A stretch of DNA of 64,000 nucleotides, from assembly GCF_013369385.1 (NCBI RefSeq), contig NZ_SZTO01000010.1, positions 62,001 through 126,000 of the forward strand. Direction: 5' to 3'. The translations under genes were made by a program, and so were the position numbers. The stretch is from Vibrio sp. 05-20-BW147. Lineage in GTDB: Bacteria; Pseudomonadota; Gammaproteobacteria; Enterobacterales; Vibrionaceae. Positions 41,287 to 50,310 of the stretch are shown piece after piece. The notes below the pieces were generated by a model, which was not told where the DNA came from, ran no database searches, and saw only the letters and a program-made list of their open reading frames with translations. Within the stretch, counting starts at the first letter, position 1, and every line of letters begins with the position of its first letter.

Positions 41287-42585
41287 TTAATGAATGGCCA
41301 CGTTGCCATTAATCAGCTGCTGAGCATATTCGATGGTTTTGGCTAAACTGCTCTTTAACGTCTCGAGTTGTTGCTCTGTAGGTTCACTCCCTTCTTTCAT
41401 CGCCATTTCAATCTCCATCGACACCACTTTCAGCTCGTTCGCACCCAAACTTGCGGCAACGCCTTTCAGACTATGTACAATTCGCTGTGCGCTCTCTCTG
41501 TCGGTTTGCATGGCTTCAAGAAAGTGGCGATGCTCATTAGAGTGATCTTGCACAAACACTTTCAATAACAGCAATACTGACTCTTTATCGCCAGAGAGTG
41601 AATCCATCATCAGATCCACGTTAATGGGCAACAAGGATGCGGGTTCCTTAGCCAGAGATTCCGTGTGACTTTGTGCTAAAGGTTCCCTTTCTGCTGGCAA
41701 AGGCGTCGTTTGTGCCAAATCTGCCATGGGTAACAAAGAGTCCGTTCGAGACGCTGAATCTGTGTTGTTCTCTCGTTTCGCACTCGCTGCTATTTTGTTG
41801 CCGTTCTCTTCTGTCTGTTTAGACCCAAGCAGTAACCCCAATAGCCCAAGAAAACCAAGCAAGCTGCTGATCACCACCATCGCCATTGCTCGATAAACTA
41901 ACCGATGGTATTGCTCTTCAAGCCAAGATTGCTGGTTGTAAACTTCATGATTGCTTATTTGGTGAACCAAATGATTTATTTCTGCATTTCTCCCCAACAC
42001 GATGGCGGTTTGAGCAAGCAGCTTCTGAAAAGGCACTCTTTGTTCATCAGGTAAGGAGGCTGAAGTCAGTACCAAATCATCAATATCTTTGAACACAGCG
42101 GCGATACGTATCGAACTGCTTAAAGTGGCTTCTGATACGTAGGAACCGAGCAAAGCAAATAGTAGTAAACCTTCGTTTCTCGCGTATTGATTGCGTTGAT
42201 CACGAATCTCTGAAACCAACGCCGACAACTCACTTTCAATCTCGAGCATGGCGTTAACACTGTCGAGATAACGATCGGTGGAATGAAGAAACTGGGAAAT
42301 GTCTGGCGCAAACAGGGAATCAACGTAGTTGGCTTGCAGTTGAATTCGAAGGGCATAAATGAGTTGTATATCCAGTGAGATTTCGTCTTGCCGTTGAATA
42401 CGCTGCTCTCGATCGTAAGTAAATGATGCATGAACTTCTTCAATTTTATTGCCAATTTCTTCAATTGCATCGACGACCGTGCGCATATTGGTCACTTGAA
42501 TAAAAATGAAAGAAACAGCGCACAACCAGGCTATGAAAATGCCTAATGAGTAACGAAATGCCCGCGAGCGGCTCAACCAAACCAT
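41287..42585 (-). CDS. Membrane-anchored HPt-domain protein
   Basis: 432 residues. A first membrane helix (about 10-33) and a second (about 230-253) enclose a helical periplasmic domain of about 195 residues, like a four-helix-bundle sensor. After a Ser/Ala/Glu-rich cytoplasmic linker comes a C-terminal HPt domain (about 340-430) with phospho-accepting H371 in RIVHSLKGVAASLGA. There is no HisKA, HATPase or receiver domain, so it must receive phosphate from a separate hybrid kinase, or be a remnant of one. No partner kinase is nearby. The ribosome site is weak (AAGGATGAAAC). Confidence 0.8.
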   Translation of the reverse strand: MVWLSRSRAFRYSLGIFIAWLCAVSFIFIQVTNMRTVVDAIEEIGNKIEEVHASFTYDREQRIQRQDEISLDIQLIYALRIQLQANYVDSLFAPDISQFLHSTDRYLDSVNAMLEIESELSALVSEIRDQRNQYARNEGLLLFALLGSYVSEATLSSSIRIAAVFKDIDDLVLTSASLPDEQRVPFQKLLAQTAIVLGRNAEINHLVHQISNHEVYNQQSWLEEQYHRLVYRAMAMVVISSLLGFLGLLGLLLGSKQTEENGNKIAASAKRENNTDSASRTDSLLPMADLAQTTPLPAEREPLAQSHTESLAKEPASLLPINVDLMMDSLSGDKESVLLLLKVFVQDHSNEHRHFLEAMQTDRESAQRIVHSLKGVAASLGANELKVVSMEIEMAMKEGSEPTEQQLETLKSSLAKTIEYAQQLINGNVAIH

Positions 42586-42660
42586 GTTTCATCCTTGTTC
42601 AGAAAAACTCATTCCTTTTTAAGCTTATAACACTAACAGCTAACATGTTGTGAGGGCACA

Positions 42661-42689
42661 AAAAAAGAGAGCATTCGCTCTCTTTTTTT
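42661..42689 (-). terminator. Terminator of yejK
   Basis: AAAAAAGAGAGC, loop ATTC, GCTCTCTTTTTT, just after the yejK stop on the minus strand. Confidence 0.9.
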
Positions 42690-42701
42690 GAATGGTATGG
42701 A

Positions 42702-43703
42702 TTAACGATTACGCGTCAGTTGGTCACGCAAGTTTGGTGGTGTGCCCTTAATCGTCAAAGTGTCGGTTTCTGGATCGTAGAAAATGCGCTCACCCAACAG
42801 CAAGCTGTCGAAGCTCACGTTAAGACCACCACCCGCGCCAACATATTTGGTCAACTTACGTACTAAACCTCGGTCGGCAGGAAAGCTCTCTTCCAAACCG
42901 TAACCTTGCTCTTGAGTGAACTCTAAGAAGCTTGCACCAGATGGGCTTGGCGGTAACTCACCAGAAAGTTCGCGAATTTCCACTTCTTCACCCGCTTTGA
43001 TCTGGCCGTTACAGTACTCATAGACCTGCTTTTTGTACTCGTTGACTTCTTGTTTTTCCAACTTGGCATCGGTACAGAAGTCATCGAGTGCTTGCATCAA
43101 TACTTGGTTTTGCTGCTTGCTGTCTAGGCCCACTTCCGCTTGCAAGAAATCGAGGAAAAAATCCGCCACTTTGCGGCCAACTCGACCCTTAATGTAAGAG
43201 AGGTAACGGTTGGACTCTTTATCTGCTTCGTACACCGATAAATCAATACGCGCGGCGATATCCATCTTATTGATATCCAAATAATCGGTCGCACTGATAT
43301 CAAGACCTTCGGTGACTTTCAAGCTCATGTTGAGCGGAAGGATACCAACGAAGAGATAGTTTGTTGCCAAGCTTTGGTACTCAGCAAAGACCAAAATACC
43401 TTCATCAGCAAATGGGTATTTCGCCAACTCTTCTTTCAGTCTTACTGCACATTTTTGTGAGAAGTCGTAAAAATTCAGCTCACCGCGCTGCAATTCATTG
43501 AGCCAAATCTGAAATTCGCTGTCAGATTGAAAGCTACCAAAGCCTTTTCCAGCTTTAGAATGGAACACTCGGTGCAGCTCAGCGACCAGATTTTCTGTAG
43601 AAGAATCATTGACCAGGGACTCAGAACGGTAGTTAACCATTAGCTCATCCTGATCATTTTTACTAAGCTGATGCAGAATAACGTTTGAAAGATGCAGGCT
43701 CAT
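42702..43703 (-). CDS. yejK: Nucleoid-associated protein YejK (NdpA)
   Basis: 333 residues of the 37-kDa nucleoid-associated family (NdpA). Opening SLHLSNVILHQLSKNDQDEL and the middle KGRVGRKVADFFLDFL are typical. It binds DNA and is reported to interact with topoisomerases in E. coli. It is divergent from yejL, as in E. coli; the two starts are 84 bp apart. It ends in a strong terminator. Confidence 0.95.
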   Translation of the reverse strand: MSLHLSNVILHQLSKNDQDELMVNYRSESLVNDSSTENLVAELHRVFHSKAGKGFGSFQSDSEFQIWLNELQRGELNFYDFSQKCAVRLKEELAKYPFADEGILVFAEYQSLATNYLFVGILPLNMSLKVTEGLDISATDYLDINKMDIAARIDLSVYEADKESNRYLSYIKGRVGRKVADFFLDFLQAEVGLDSKQQNQVLMQALDDFCTDAKLEKQEVNEYKKQVYEYCNGQIKAGEEVEIRELSGELPPSPSGASFLEFTQEQGYGLEESFPADRGLVRKLTKYVGAGGGLNVSFDSLLLGERIFYDPETDTLTIKGTPPNLRDQLTRNR

Positions 43704-43787
43704 AGTATTTTATCTTGCTTCAAGGTTTTAGTTGCGAGGCATTGTAGGTTATCATAGGCCGCTTTTACTATCATTATTAGAGTTTTT

Positions 43788-44015
43788 ATGCCGATTACAT
43801 CGAAATACACCGACGAACAAGTGGAATCCATTCTGACCGAGATTGGGGCTGTTCTAGACAAACATGGCGCAACACCTGAGCTTTCATTAATGATTGCAGG
43901 AAACATCGCAACAAACGTTTTGAATCAACAAGTTGCTGCTTCGCAACGCAAACTCATTGCTGAAAAATTTGCACAAGCACTGATCTCTTCTTTAAAAGAA
44001 CCAAAAACTCATTAA
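43788..44015 (+). CDS. yejL: YejL family protein (DUF1414)
   Basis: 75 residues, soluble and helical ([20 protein letters not shown], then [16 protein letters not shown]). Identity rests on the family pattern and on its place between yejK and yejM, which is the same in E. coli. The function is unknown. It begins after a weak GAG and is followed by yejM after 21 nt on the same strand. Confidence 0.92.
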   Translation: MPITSKYTDEQVESILTEIGAVLDKHGATPELSLMIAGNIATNVLNQQVAASQRKLIAEKFAQALISSLKEPKTH

Positions 44016-44036
44016 TAACGGATAACAGAATCAGAC

Positions 44037-45857
44037 ATGGTTGACAGCGGAAACTCTTACGGCGAGCGCGTATCCAGATTAGTTGGGTGGGGGCACTGGT
44101 TCGCGTTTTTCAACATCATTGCTGCGATGTTGATCGGTACGCGTTACATCACTCAGTCCCCTTGGCCAGAAACCTTATTGGGGCAGTTTTACTTGCTTGT
44201 CTCTTGGGTTGGGCATTTTGGCTTTTTGGTGTTTGCCTTATACCTGCTGATTCTGTTTCCTCTGACTTTTGTCCTACCCTCACAAAGGCTGTTCCGGCTC
44301 ACTTCCGTGGTCTTTGCTACTGCGGGTTTGACGATATTACTCATCGATACACAAGCCTACCAAAGCATTAACTTGCACTTGACTCCTGTGGTATGGGAAC
44401 TGCTGTTTAGCGATGAGAAATCGGCGATAAGCACCGATTTACAACACCTATTTATCGTGCTTCCGTTGATTTTCTTCCTCCAACTCGGTCTCTCTGAATG
44501 GGTGTGGAAAAAACAACGTAAGCTCGCGCACAAACACATTGGCCGTCCGATCGCCACGGTCTATTTTGTTTGTTTTATCGTTAGTCATCTGATTTACATG
44601 TGGTCAGATGCGTATTTCTACAATCCGGTAACCAGTCAACGCGCCAATTTCCCACTCTCCTACCCAATGACAGCGAAGAGCTTTATGGAGAGACACGGCC
44701 TATTAGATAGAGACGAGTATTTAAAACGTCTTGAGGCCAATGAGAAAAGTGTTGAGCTGGTTCGTTATCCTTTAGAACAGCTGACGTTCAACCGTCGTGG
44801 TAATAATTTGAATGTCTTGATGGTCAGTGTCAGCAATTTGCGCCGCGATCGCTTGTCTGCTGAACAAATGCCAAATATGTTTGAGTTTGCCTCTAAAAAC
44901 CAGTGGTTTACCAACCACTACAGCTCAAGTAACGATGGCTACGGTATTTTTGGCCTCTTCTATGGCCTACCGACCAGCTATGCAAGCAGCATTAAGGCGC
45001 AAGGCACCGTACCGATCTTCTTAAAAGTCCTCCAAGATCAGGGCTATCAGTTCGGTTTGTTCAGTGGCAATGGCTTTAACGAGCCCTTGTATAGTGAAGT
45101 TATCTTCCGTAATCAGAATTTGGCCACACAGCTCGAAGCAGAGAAAAACGCAGAACAAACGGTGACCTATTCAGATGCACAAGCTGTAGACGCGTGGAAT
45201 GCGTGGCTATCAGACCAAGCTAAATCGCCTTGGTTCAGTTACATCGAAGTCACAGAGCTGGATGATATTGAAGCCGCTTCACTGCCAAGCTCGGCCAACG
45301 CAAGCGATAAGTTTAAGCAAGCTTACGATGAGGCGGTGCTAAAAGCCGACAATACGCTACAACGTATTTTTGCAGTCCTAGATGAGCAGCAGTTAAGCGA
45401 TAACACTGTGGTGATCATCACCTCAAACCATGGTAGTGAGTTTAACGAAACCAAAACCAACAGCTGGGGAGCGAACAGCAATTACAGTCGCTACCAGTTG
45501 CAAGTGCCTATGGTCATCCATTGGCCAGGAAAACTGCCTGCACAATTTAGCCAAAGCACCAGTCATTTGGATCTCTCCGTGACCCTACTTCAAGATCTGA
45601 TGGGGGTCGCGTCGAATCCGGCTGATTTCAGCTCTGGCCGCAATCTGTTTGATGAAAGTAGACGCCGCTGGATTCTCGCTGGCGATACCCGCGAAATCGC
45701 GTTGATCACGCCAAATCAAACCACGGTGATCGATAAGTTTGGCAATTTCAAATTGTATGATGAGCACTACCAAAGAGTTCGCGATGACAGTCCGAAGCTG
45801 CCTGTTTTAATGCAGGGGCTGACCGAACTGCAGCGTTTCTACGCGAAAAGTAACTAA
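44037..45857 (+). CDS. yejM: YejM/PbgA (LapC) inner-membrane regulator of LPS synthesis
   Basis: 606 residues. Five N-terminal membrane helices (to about 190) are followed by a periplasmic sulfatase-like domain. The N-terminus VSRLVGWGHWFAFFNIIAAM and the segment RANFPLSYPMTAKSFMERHG align with E. coli YejM. In E. coli it senses periplasmic LPS and controls LpxC degradation through LapB. The sulfatase fold lacks the usual formylglycine motif, so it is probably not a sulfatase. No good ribosome site precedes the ATG, so translation may be coupled to yejL. Confidence 0.93.
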   Translation: MVDSGNSYGERVSRLVGWGHWFAFFNIIAAMLIGTRYITQSPWPETLLGQFYLLVSWVGHFGFLVFALYLLILFPLTFVLPSQRLFRLTSVVFATAGLTILLIDTQAYQSINLHLTPVVWELLFSDEKSAISTDLQHLFIVLPLIFFLQLGLSEWVWKKQRKLAHKHIGRPIATVYFVCFIVSHLIYMWSDAYFYNPVTSQRANFPLSYPMTAKSFMERHGLLDRDEYLKRLEANEKSVELVRYPLEQLTFNRRGNNLNVLMVSVSNLRRDRLSAEQMPNMFEFASKNQWFTNHYSSSNDGYGIFGLFYGLPTSYASSIKAQGTVPIFLKVLQDQGYQFGLFSGNGFNEPLYSEVIFRNQNLATQLEAEKNAEQTVTYSDAQAVDAWNAWLSDQAKSPWFSYIEVTELDDIEAASLPSSANASDKFKQAYDEAVLKADNTLQRIFAVLDEQQLSDNTVVIITSNHGSEFNETKTNSWGANSNYSRYQLQVPMVIHWPGKLPAQFSQSTSHLDLSVTLLQDLMGVASNPADFSSGRNLFDESRRRWILAGDTREIALITPNQTTVIDKFGNFKLYDEHYQRVRDDSPKLPVLMQGLTELQRFYAKSN

Positions 45858-45860
45858 ACA

Positions 45861-45891
45861 AAGGGCCACTCAAAACGAGTGGCCTTTTTTA
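45861..45891 (+). terminator. Terminator of yejLM
   Basis: GGCCACTC and GAGTGGCC with flanking A and T runs. Confidence 0.85.
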
Positions 45892-46033
45892 TATCCTCAG
45901 GTTGGTGACCTGTCATTTTGCAACCTATGGGTAACTTTCGTGAATATTCTGTCAATTTCTTATCAATCAATTTGCACCGACATGAAATTAGGCGCAGACT
46001 TTTCCGTCGAATTCCATCGAATATGAGGCGCTC

Positions 46034-46696
46034 ATGAGACGAGCAGAAAAACAATTTGCGGTGATTGGCTTAGGCCGTTTTGGTCTTGCGGTGTGTCAGG
46101 AACTCACGGATTCCGGCGCTCAGGTATTGGCGATCGATGTCAACGAAGAACGCGTCAAGTTAGCTGCAAGCTTCGTTAGTCAAGCTCTGGTGGCGAACTG
46201 CACTCATGAAGAGACGATGGCTGAGTTGAAATTAAATGACTACGACATGGTGATGGTCGCGATTGGAGCGGATATGAACGCCAGCATTTTGGCCACTCTG
46301 ATTGCCAAAGAAGCGGGCGTCAAATCCGTGTGGGTCAAAGCTAACGACAAGTTCCAAGCTCGAGTTTTGCAAAAAATCGGCGCAGACCACATCATCATGC
46401 CGGAACGCGATATGGGGATCCGCGTGGCGAGGAAGATGCTCGATAAACGTGTTCTCGAATTTCACCCACTTGGCAGTGGTTTGGCCATGACCGAATTTGT
46501 GGTTGGTTCACGCTTAATGGGCAAAACCCTTGGCGAACTGGCTTTGTGTAAAGTCTTCGGCGTGCAGGTACTTGGGTTTAAACGTGGTCCCGAACTGGTC
46601 AAAGCCCCAGAGTTAGATGTCGAACTCGAAATTGGTGACATGATCATTTTGGTTGGCCCACAAGATGCGTTGGCAAACAAACTTAGCTCACTATGA
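46034..46696 (+). CDS. ktrA: KtrA, regulatory subunit of the Na+-dependent K+ uptake system
   Basis: 220 residues. An RCK_N Rossmann domain (FAVIGLGRFGLAVCQELTDSG, residues 8-28, nucleotide-binding GLGRFG) is followed by an RCK_C domain (about 135-220). KtrA octamers gate the KtrB channel by ATP/ADP binding. GAGG lies 6 nt before the ATG. Its stop overlaps the ktrB start (ATGA). KtrAB was characterised in V. alginolyticus, where it supports growth at low K+ and in high salt. Confidence 0.95.
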   Translation: MRRAEKQFAVIGLGRFGLAVCQELTDSGAQVLAIDVNEERVKLAASFVSQALVANCTHEETMAELKLNDYDMVMVAIGADMNASILATLIAKEAGVKSVWVKANDKFQARVLQKIGADHIIMPERDMGIRVARKMLDKRVLEFHPLGSGLAMTEFVVGSRLMGKTLGELALCKVFGVQVLGFKRGPELVKAPELDVELEIGDMIILVGPQDALANKLSSL

Positions 46697-48063
46697 ATCC
46701 TTTTTCTTCTAACAACGGCTTGTTTTACCTTGCCGATAAAGCATCGAAACAGAGCAAAGGGAATGAGCCTCGCATCATTCTGCTTAGTTTTTTGGCCGTG
46801 CTATTACCCTCCGCAATCCTGCTGACATTGCCCGTTTTTTCTGTCTCGGGCTTGTCGATAACCGATGCGCTTTTTACCGCAACATCCGCCATTAGTGTGA
46901 CTGGACTTGGTGTGGTGGATACCGGTGAACACTTCACCTTAGCAGGAAAAATCTTGCTGATGCTGCTGATGCAAATCGGTGGTTTGGGACAAATGACGCT
47001 TTCAGCTGTCCTACTTTATATGTTTGGTGTAAAGCTGAGTCTTCGCCAGCAAGCGTTAGCCAAAGAGGCGCTCGGCCAAGACAGGCAGGTGAACTTGCGC
47101 CGTTTAGTGAAGAAAATCGTTATTTTCGCCTGTGTGGCAGAGTTGATCGGTTTTGTGTTGTTGGCGTTTCGTTGGGTGCCGGAAATGGGCTGGCAAAGCG
47201 GGCTGTTTTATGCCCTTTTCCACGCTATTTCTGCATTTAACAATGCAGGCTTTGCGCTCTTTTCTGACAGTATGATGAGCTTCGTTGACGATCCCTTGGT
47301 GATATTCACCCTCGCTGCACTGTTTATTTTCGGTGGCTTGGGGTTCACTGTGGTGGGGGATGTGTGGATGAACTGGCGACGCGGTTTTCACTTCCTGCAT
47401 TTGCACACCAAAATCATGTTAGTCGCCACCCCTGCACTGCTCATGATTGGTACGCTGTTGTTCTTCGTCTTAGAGCAACACAATGCCAATACGATGGGCG
47501 AGTTAAGTGTTTCTGGGCAGTGGCTTGCCGCCTTTTTCCAATCCGCCAGCGCGCGAACAGCCGGATTCAACAGTGTCGACCTCGCCCAGTTCACGCAACC
47601 GGCGCTGCTGATCATGATCATCTTGATGCTGATTGGTGCGGGCTCCACCTCGACTGGCGGAGGGATCAAAGTCTCCACCTTCGCTGTCGCGTTTATGGCG
47701 ACCTGGGCGTTTTTGCGTCAGAAAAAACATGTGGTGATGTTTAAGCGCACCGTAAACTGGCCAACCGTGACCAAATCTCTCGCGATCATTGTGGTCAGCG
47801 GCGCGATCCTTACCACGGCGATGTTCTTACTCATGATCACCGAGCAAGCTCAGTTTGACAAAGTGATGTTTGAAACCATCTCTGCGTTTGCCACGGTCGG
47901 TTTAACGGCAGGCTTAACCGCTGAGCTATCAGAACCAGGCAAGTACATCATGATTGTGGTGATGATCATTGGTCGAATTGGGCCACTAACGTTGGCTTAC
48001 ATGCTGGCAAGGCCGGAACCCACCCTGATCAAATACCCGGAAGATTCCGTATTGACGGGCTAG
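46693..48063 (+). CDS. ktrB: KtrB, K+-translocating subunit
   Basis: 456 residues of the Trk/Ktr/HKT superfamily, with four M1-P-M2-like repeats. The selectivity-filter glycines are visible in SAISVTGLGVVDTG, HAISAFNNAGFALFS, SASARTAGFNSVD and SAFATVGLTAGLT. The gating loop glycine-serine stretch GAGSTSTGGGIKVSTF is in the third repeat. It is translationally coupled to ktrA. A palindrome at 48146 follows the stop and may end the transcript. Confidence 0.96.
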   Translation: MNPFSSNNGLFYLADKASKQSKGNEPRIILLSFLAVLLPSAILLTLPVFSVSGLSITDALFTATSAISVTGLGVVDTGEHFTLAGKILLMLLMQIGGLGQMTLSAVLLYMFGVKLSLRQQALAKEALGQDRQVNLRRLVKKIVIFACVAELIGFVLLAFRWVPEMGWQSGLFYALFHAISAFNNAGFALFSDSMMSFVDDPLVIFTLAALFIFGGLGFTVVGDVWMNWRRGFHFLHLHTKIMLVATPALLMIGTLLFFVLEQHNANTMGELSVSGQWLAAFFQSASARTAGFNSVDLAQFTQPALLIMIILMLIGAGSTSTGGGIKVSTFAVAFMATWAFLRQKKHVVMFKRTVNWPTVTKSLAIIVVSGAILTTAMFLLMITEQAQFDKVMFETISAFATVGLTAGLTAELSEPGKYIMIVVMIIGRIGPLTLAYMLARPEPTLIKYPEDSVLTG

Positions 48064-48145
48064 CAAAGCACGCACAACATCTCATTTTAGAAACGGCGTT
48101 TCGAAAAATGACTAGCGTTTACTTTCGCGAGCAGTAAAATCGTCG

Positions 48146-48166
48146 CAAACCAGTAAAACTGGTTTG
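48146..48166. promoter_or_regulatory. 9-bp palindrome after ktrB
   Basis: CAAACCAGT-AAA-ACTGGTTTG, perfect arms with a 3-nt centre, followed by T-rich sequence. It can be the ktrAB terminator or an operator for the next gene, whose start is 33 nt on. Confidence 0.55.
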
Positions 48167-48198
48167 TGACTTTTATTTTCTTTTTGGGGGTAATCACC

Positions 48199-48666
48199 GT
48201 GTTTGTCGGTAAAACAACAGAGCTCACCTTTGCATCTTGTCTCTCTTCAAATCTCAAGCAAATCATTGCGCAGGTGTTGGCTAAACTGGCTGAGCCCATT
48301 GCAGATGGGCGTCATGAGTTAGACGGCGACAACGCGTTCTTTCTGGTCATGAGTGACCATACTCAGCCGCTCGCGTTAAGAAAATCAGAATGCCACCAGC
48401 GCTACCTCGACGTACAAATTCTGTTAAGCGGGAAAGAGACGTTCGGCTACAGCTTACAGCCTTTCGCTTCCATTGAAGAAGATCACCTTGCCGAACGTGA
48501 TTTGGCGTTCAGCCGCCAGGTTATTGATGAGCGCTTTGTTACATTAAGTGCAAATGAATTTATTGTGTTCTACCCTGGGCAACCTCATCGACCACTTATC
48601 GCGGTAGAAGGAGATGGCGAAAAGGTGAGAAAAGCCGTTATAAAGGTCGACATGTCCCAATATTAA
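48199..48666 (+). CDS. YhcH/YjgK/YiaL family protein
   Basis: 155 residues from a GTG at 48199, 8 nt after a GGGGG ribosome site; the in-frame GTG at 48166 would fall in the palindrome. A cupin-like beta-barrel family (DUF386) with the expected KSECHQRYLDVQILLSGKE and YPGQPHRPLIA, the latter with metal-binding His. Relatives such as NanQ act as sugar anomerases in sialic acid use; others are linked to biofilm and toxin-antitoxin annotations. No sugar genes are nearby, so the substrate is open. Confidence 0.8.
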   Translation: MFVGKTTELTFASCLSSNLKQIIAQVLAKLAEPIADGRHELDGDNAFFLVMSDHTQPLALRKSECHQRYLDVQILLSGKETFGYSLQPFASIEEDHLAERDLAFSRQVIDERFVTLSANEFIVFYPGQPHRPLIAVEGDGEKVRKAVIKVDMSQY

Positions 48667-48804
48667 AGAGTTCCAGCCTTGCGGCCTCCCCTTTCACTCA
48701 GGACATTACGTGCTCAAACGCGATGTTCTGAGAACTTATACTTGCTCCAACTCATCGCAAAGCCCAAAATGAAGCCGTTAATCCCAAGATAAAAGGAGAT
48801 GGTT

Positions 48805-50310
48805 TTGCGCCTAATCGTTCTGCTATTGAGCCTGTTTGTGCTGCCTTCCTGCACCTCTGTCGATCGTCACCAGCAAGCAGAAAAGACCATCACTCACCAT
48901 TTTGGCTATCAAACTGATTCCCGTTTGTCGACCTATCTCAACCATCACCCCCAAGATAGAGAATCCCTCACTGCTTTTTTCCCACTCGAAAGAGGGCATG
49001 ATGCACTGCTTGCTCGCTTAGCCCTTATCGAAGCGGCAGACAAAACGCTCGATTTGCAATACTACATTTTTCGCGGTGATGAAACGGGCCAATTGATCAC
49101 TTGGCGGCTCTTTGAAGCCGCAGAGAGAGGCGTGCGTGTGCGCGTGCTACTCGATGATATGCAAAAGCACAATGATCAAGGGCTGGCGCAATTAAGCGCC
49201 CATCGCAACATTGAAATACGTTTATTCAACCCACACCAGTACCGCAACGCCCGTGGTCTTGCGATGGCCAGCGATTTTTCCCGCCTCAATCGACGCATGC
49301 ACAACAAATCACTCACCGCCGACAGCGTACTGACCATTGTTGGTGGCCGTAATGTGGGTAATGAGTATTTTTCATTCCATTCACCAGTAGAGTTTGGCGA
49401 CTTTGACTTGATGCTTTACGGCAATAGTGTTCAGCAAACCGCTGACCAATTTGATCTCTATTGGAATAGCCTTCATGCCATTCCCATTGAATGGATTGTG
49501 CCAAATAGTGCAGCCATCACTCAGCAAGAGGTGGCCCAGTGGCTAGTCGATAGCCAACTCGAAGCGCAATTCACCGATGGGCAATATGACTTTACGCGTC
49601 TTGCGCTTTATCAACAGTTCACAAACAAAACGCTGCCATGGTATTGGGGAAAAGGACAAGTTTGGTACGACTTGCCCGACAAAGTTGAAAGCCAAAGCCA
49701 CCAGTTGGCCGAAAACTTGGTTTCTCTGCTGAAAAACGTCGAGCACTCACTGGTACTGATTTCCCCTTATTTTGTACCGACAGAGCAAGGCACTCAAGCC
49801 TTGGTTGCGGCTGCTCAGAGAGGCGTTGATATCACCATTGTGACGAATAGCCTTGCTTCTAACGATGTGTTCGCGGTGCACGGTTGGTATGCTAAATATC
49901 GTCAGCAGTTGGTCGAAGGGGGCATCAAACTTTGGGAGACCAAAGCCAGTGCAAGAATTGATAGTAAGTGGTCGCTTACAGGAAGTAGTCGCTCAAGTTT
50001 GCACGCGAAGGTGATGCTGATTGATCACAAAATGTTATTTGCGGGTTCCATGAACTGGGATCCACGATCGGCACTGCTCAACACCGAGATGGCTGCCGTG
50101 ATTGAACACCCCGACTATGTGCAAGCATCAGAAAGCAAACTGCCGCAGGATCTTAAGCAAAGCGCTTACCAAGTGATGATGCACCAAGGAAAAATCGCAT
50201 GGTTTGATCACGTAAGCCAAACTTGGCTGAACACCGAACCCGAAGCCTCCATTTGGCGACGCTTCGGTGCGTGGTTTGCAGGGGTATTGCCGATTGAGGA
50301 ACAGCTATAA
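48805..50310 (+). CDS. Phospholipase D-family lipoprotein (cardiolipin synthase-like)
   Basis: 501 residues if translation starts at the TTG at 48805, which lies 6 nt after AGGAG; an ATG at 48799 adds two residues but abuts that site. Signal peptide ends LPSC with a lipidated Cys. Two HKD motifs are intact: HNKSLTADSVLTIVGGRN and HAKVMLIDHKMLFAGSMNWD. The family includes ClsC/YmdC-type synthases and phospholipases. As a lipoprotein it would act on phospholipid in the envelope. Its end overlaps the convergent deacetylase gene by 6 bp, with no terminator between them. Confidence 0.85.
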   Translation: MRLIVLLLSLFVLPSCTSVDRHQQAEKTITHHFGYQTDSRLSTYLNHHPQDRESLTAFFPLERGHDALLARLALIEAADKTLDLQYYIFRGDETGQLITWRLFEAAERGVRVRVLLDDMQKHNDQGLAQLSAHRNIEIRLFNPHQYRNARGLAMASDFSRLNRRMHNKSLTADSVLTIVGGRNVGNEYFSFHSPVEFGDFDLMLYGNSVQQTADQFDLYWNSLHAIPIEWIVPNSAAITQQEVAQWLVDSQLEAQFTDGQYDFTRLALYQQFTNKTLPWYWGKGQVWYDLPDKVESQSHQLAENLVSLLKNVEHSLVLISPYFVPTEQGTQALVAAAQRGVDITIVTNSLASNDVFAVHGWYAKYRQQLVEGGIKLWETKASARIDSKWSLTGSSRSSLHAKVMLIDHKMLFAGSMNWDPRSALLNTEMAAVIEHPDYVQASESKLPQDLKQSAYQVMMHQGKIAWFDHVSQTWLNTEPEASIWRRFGAWFAGVLPIEEQL

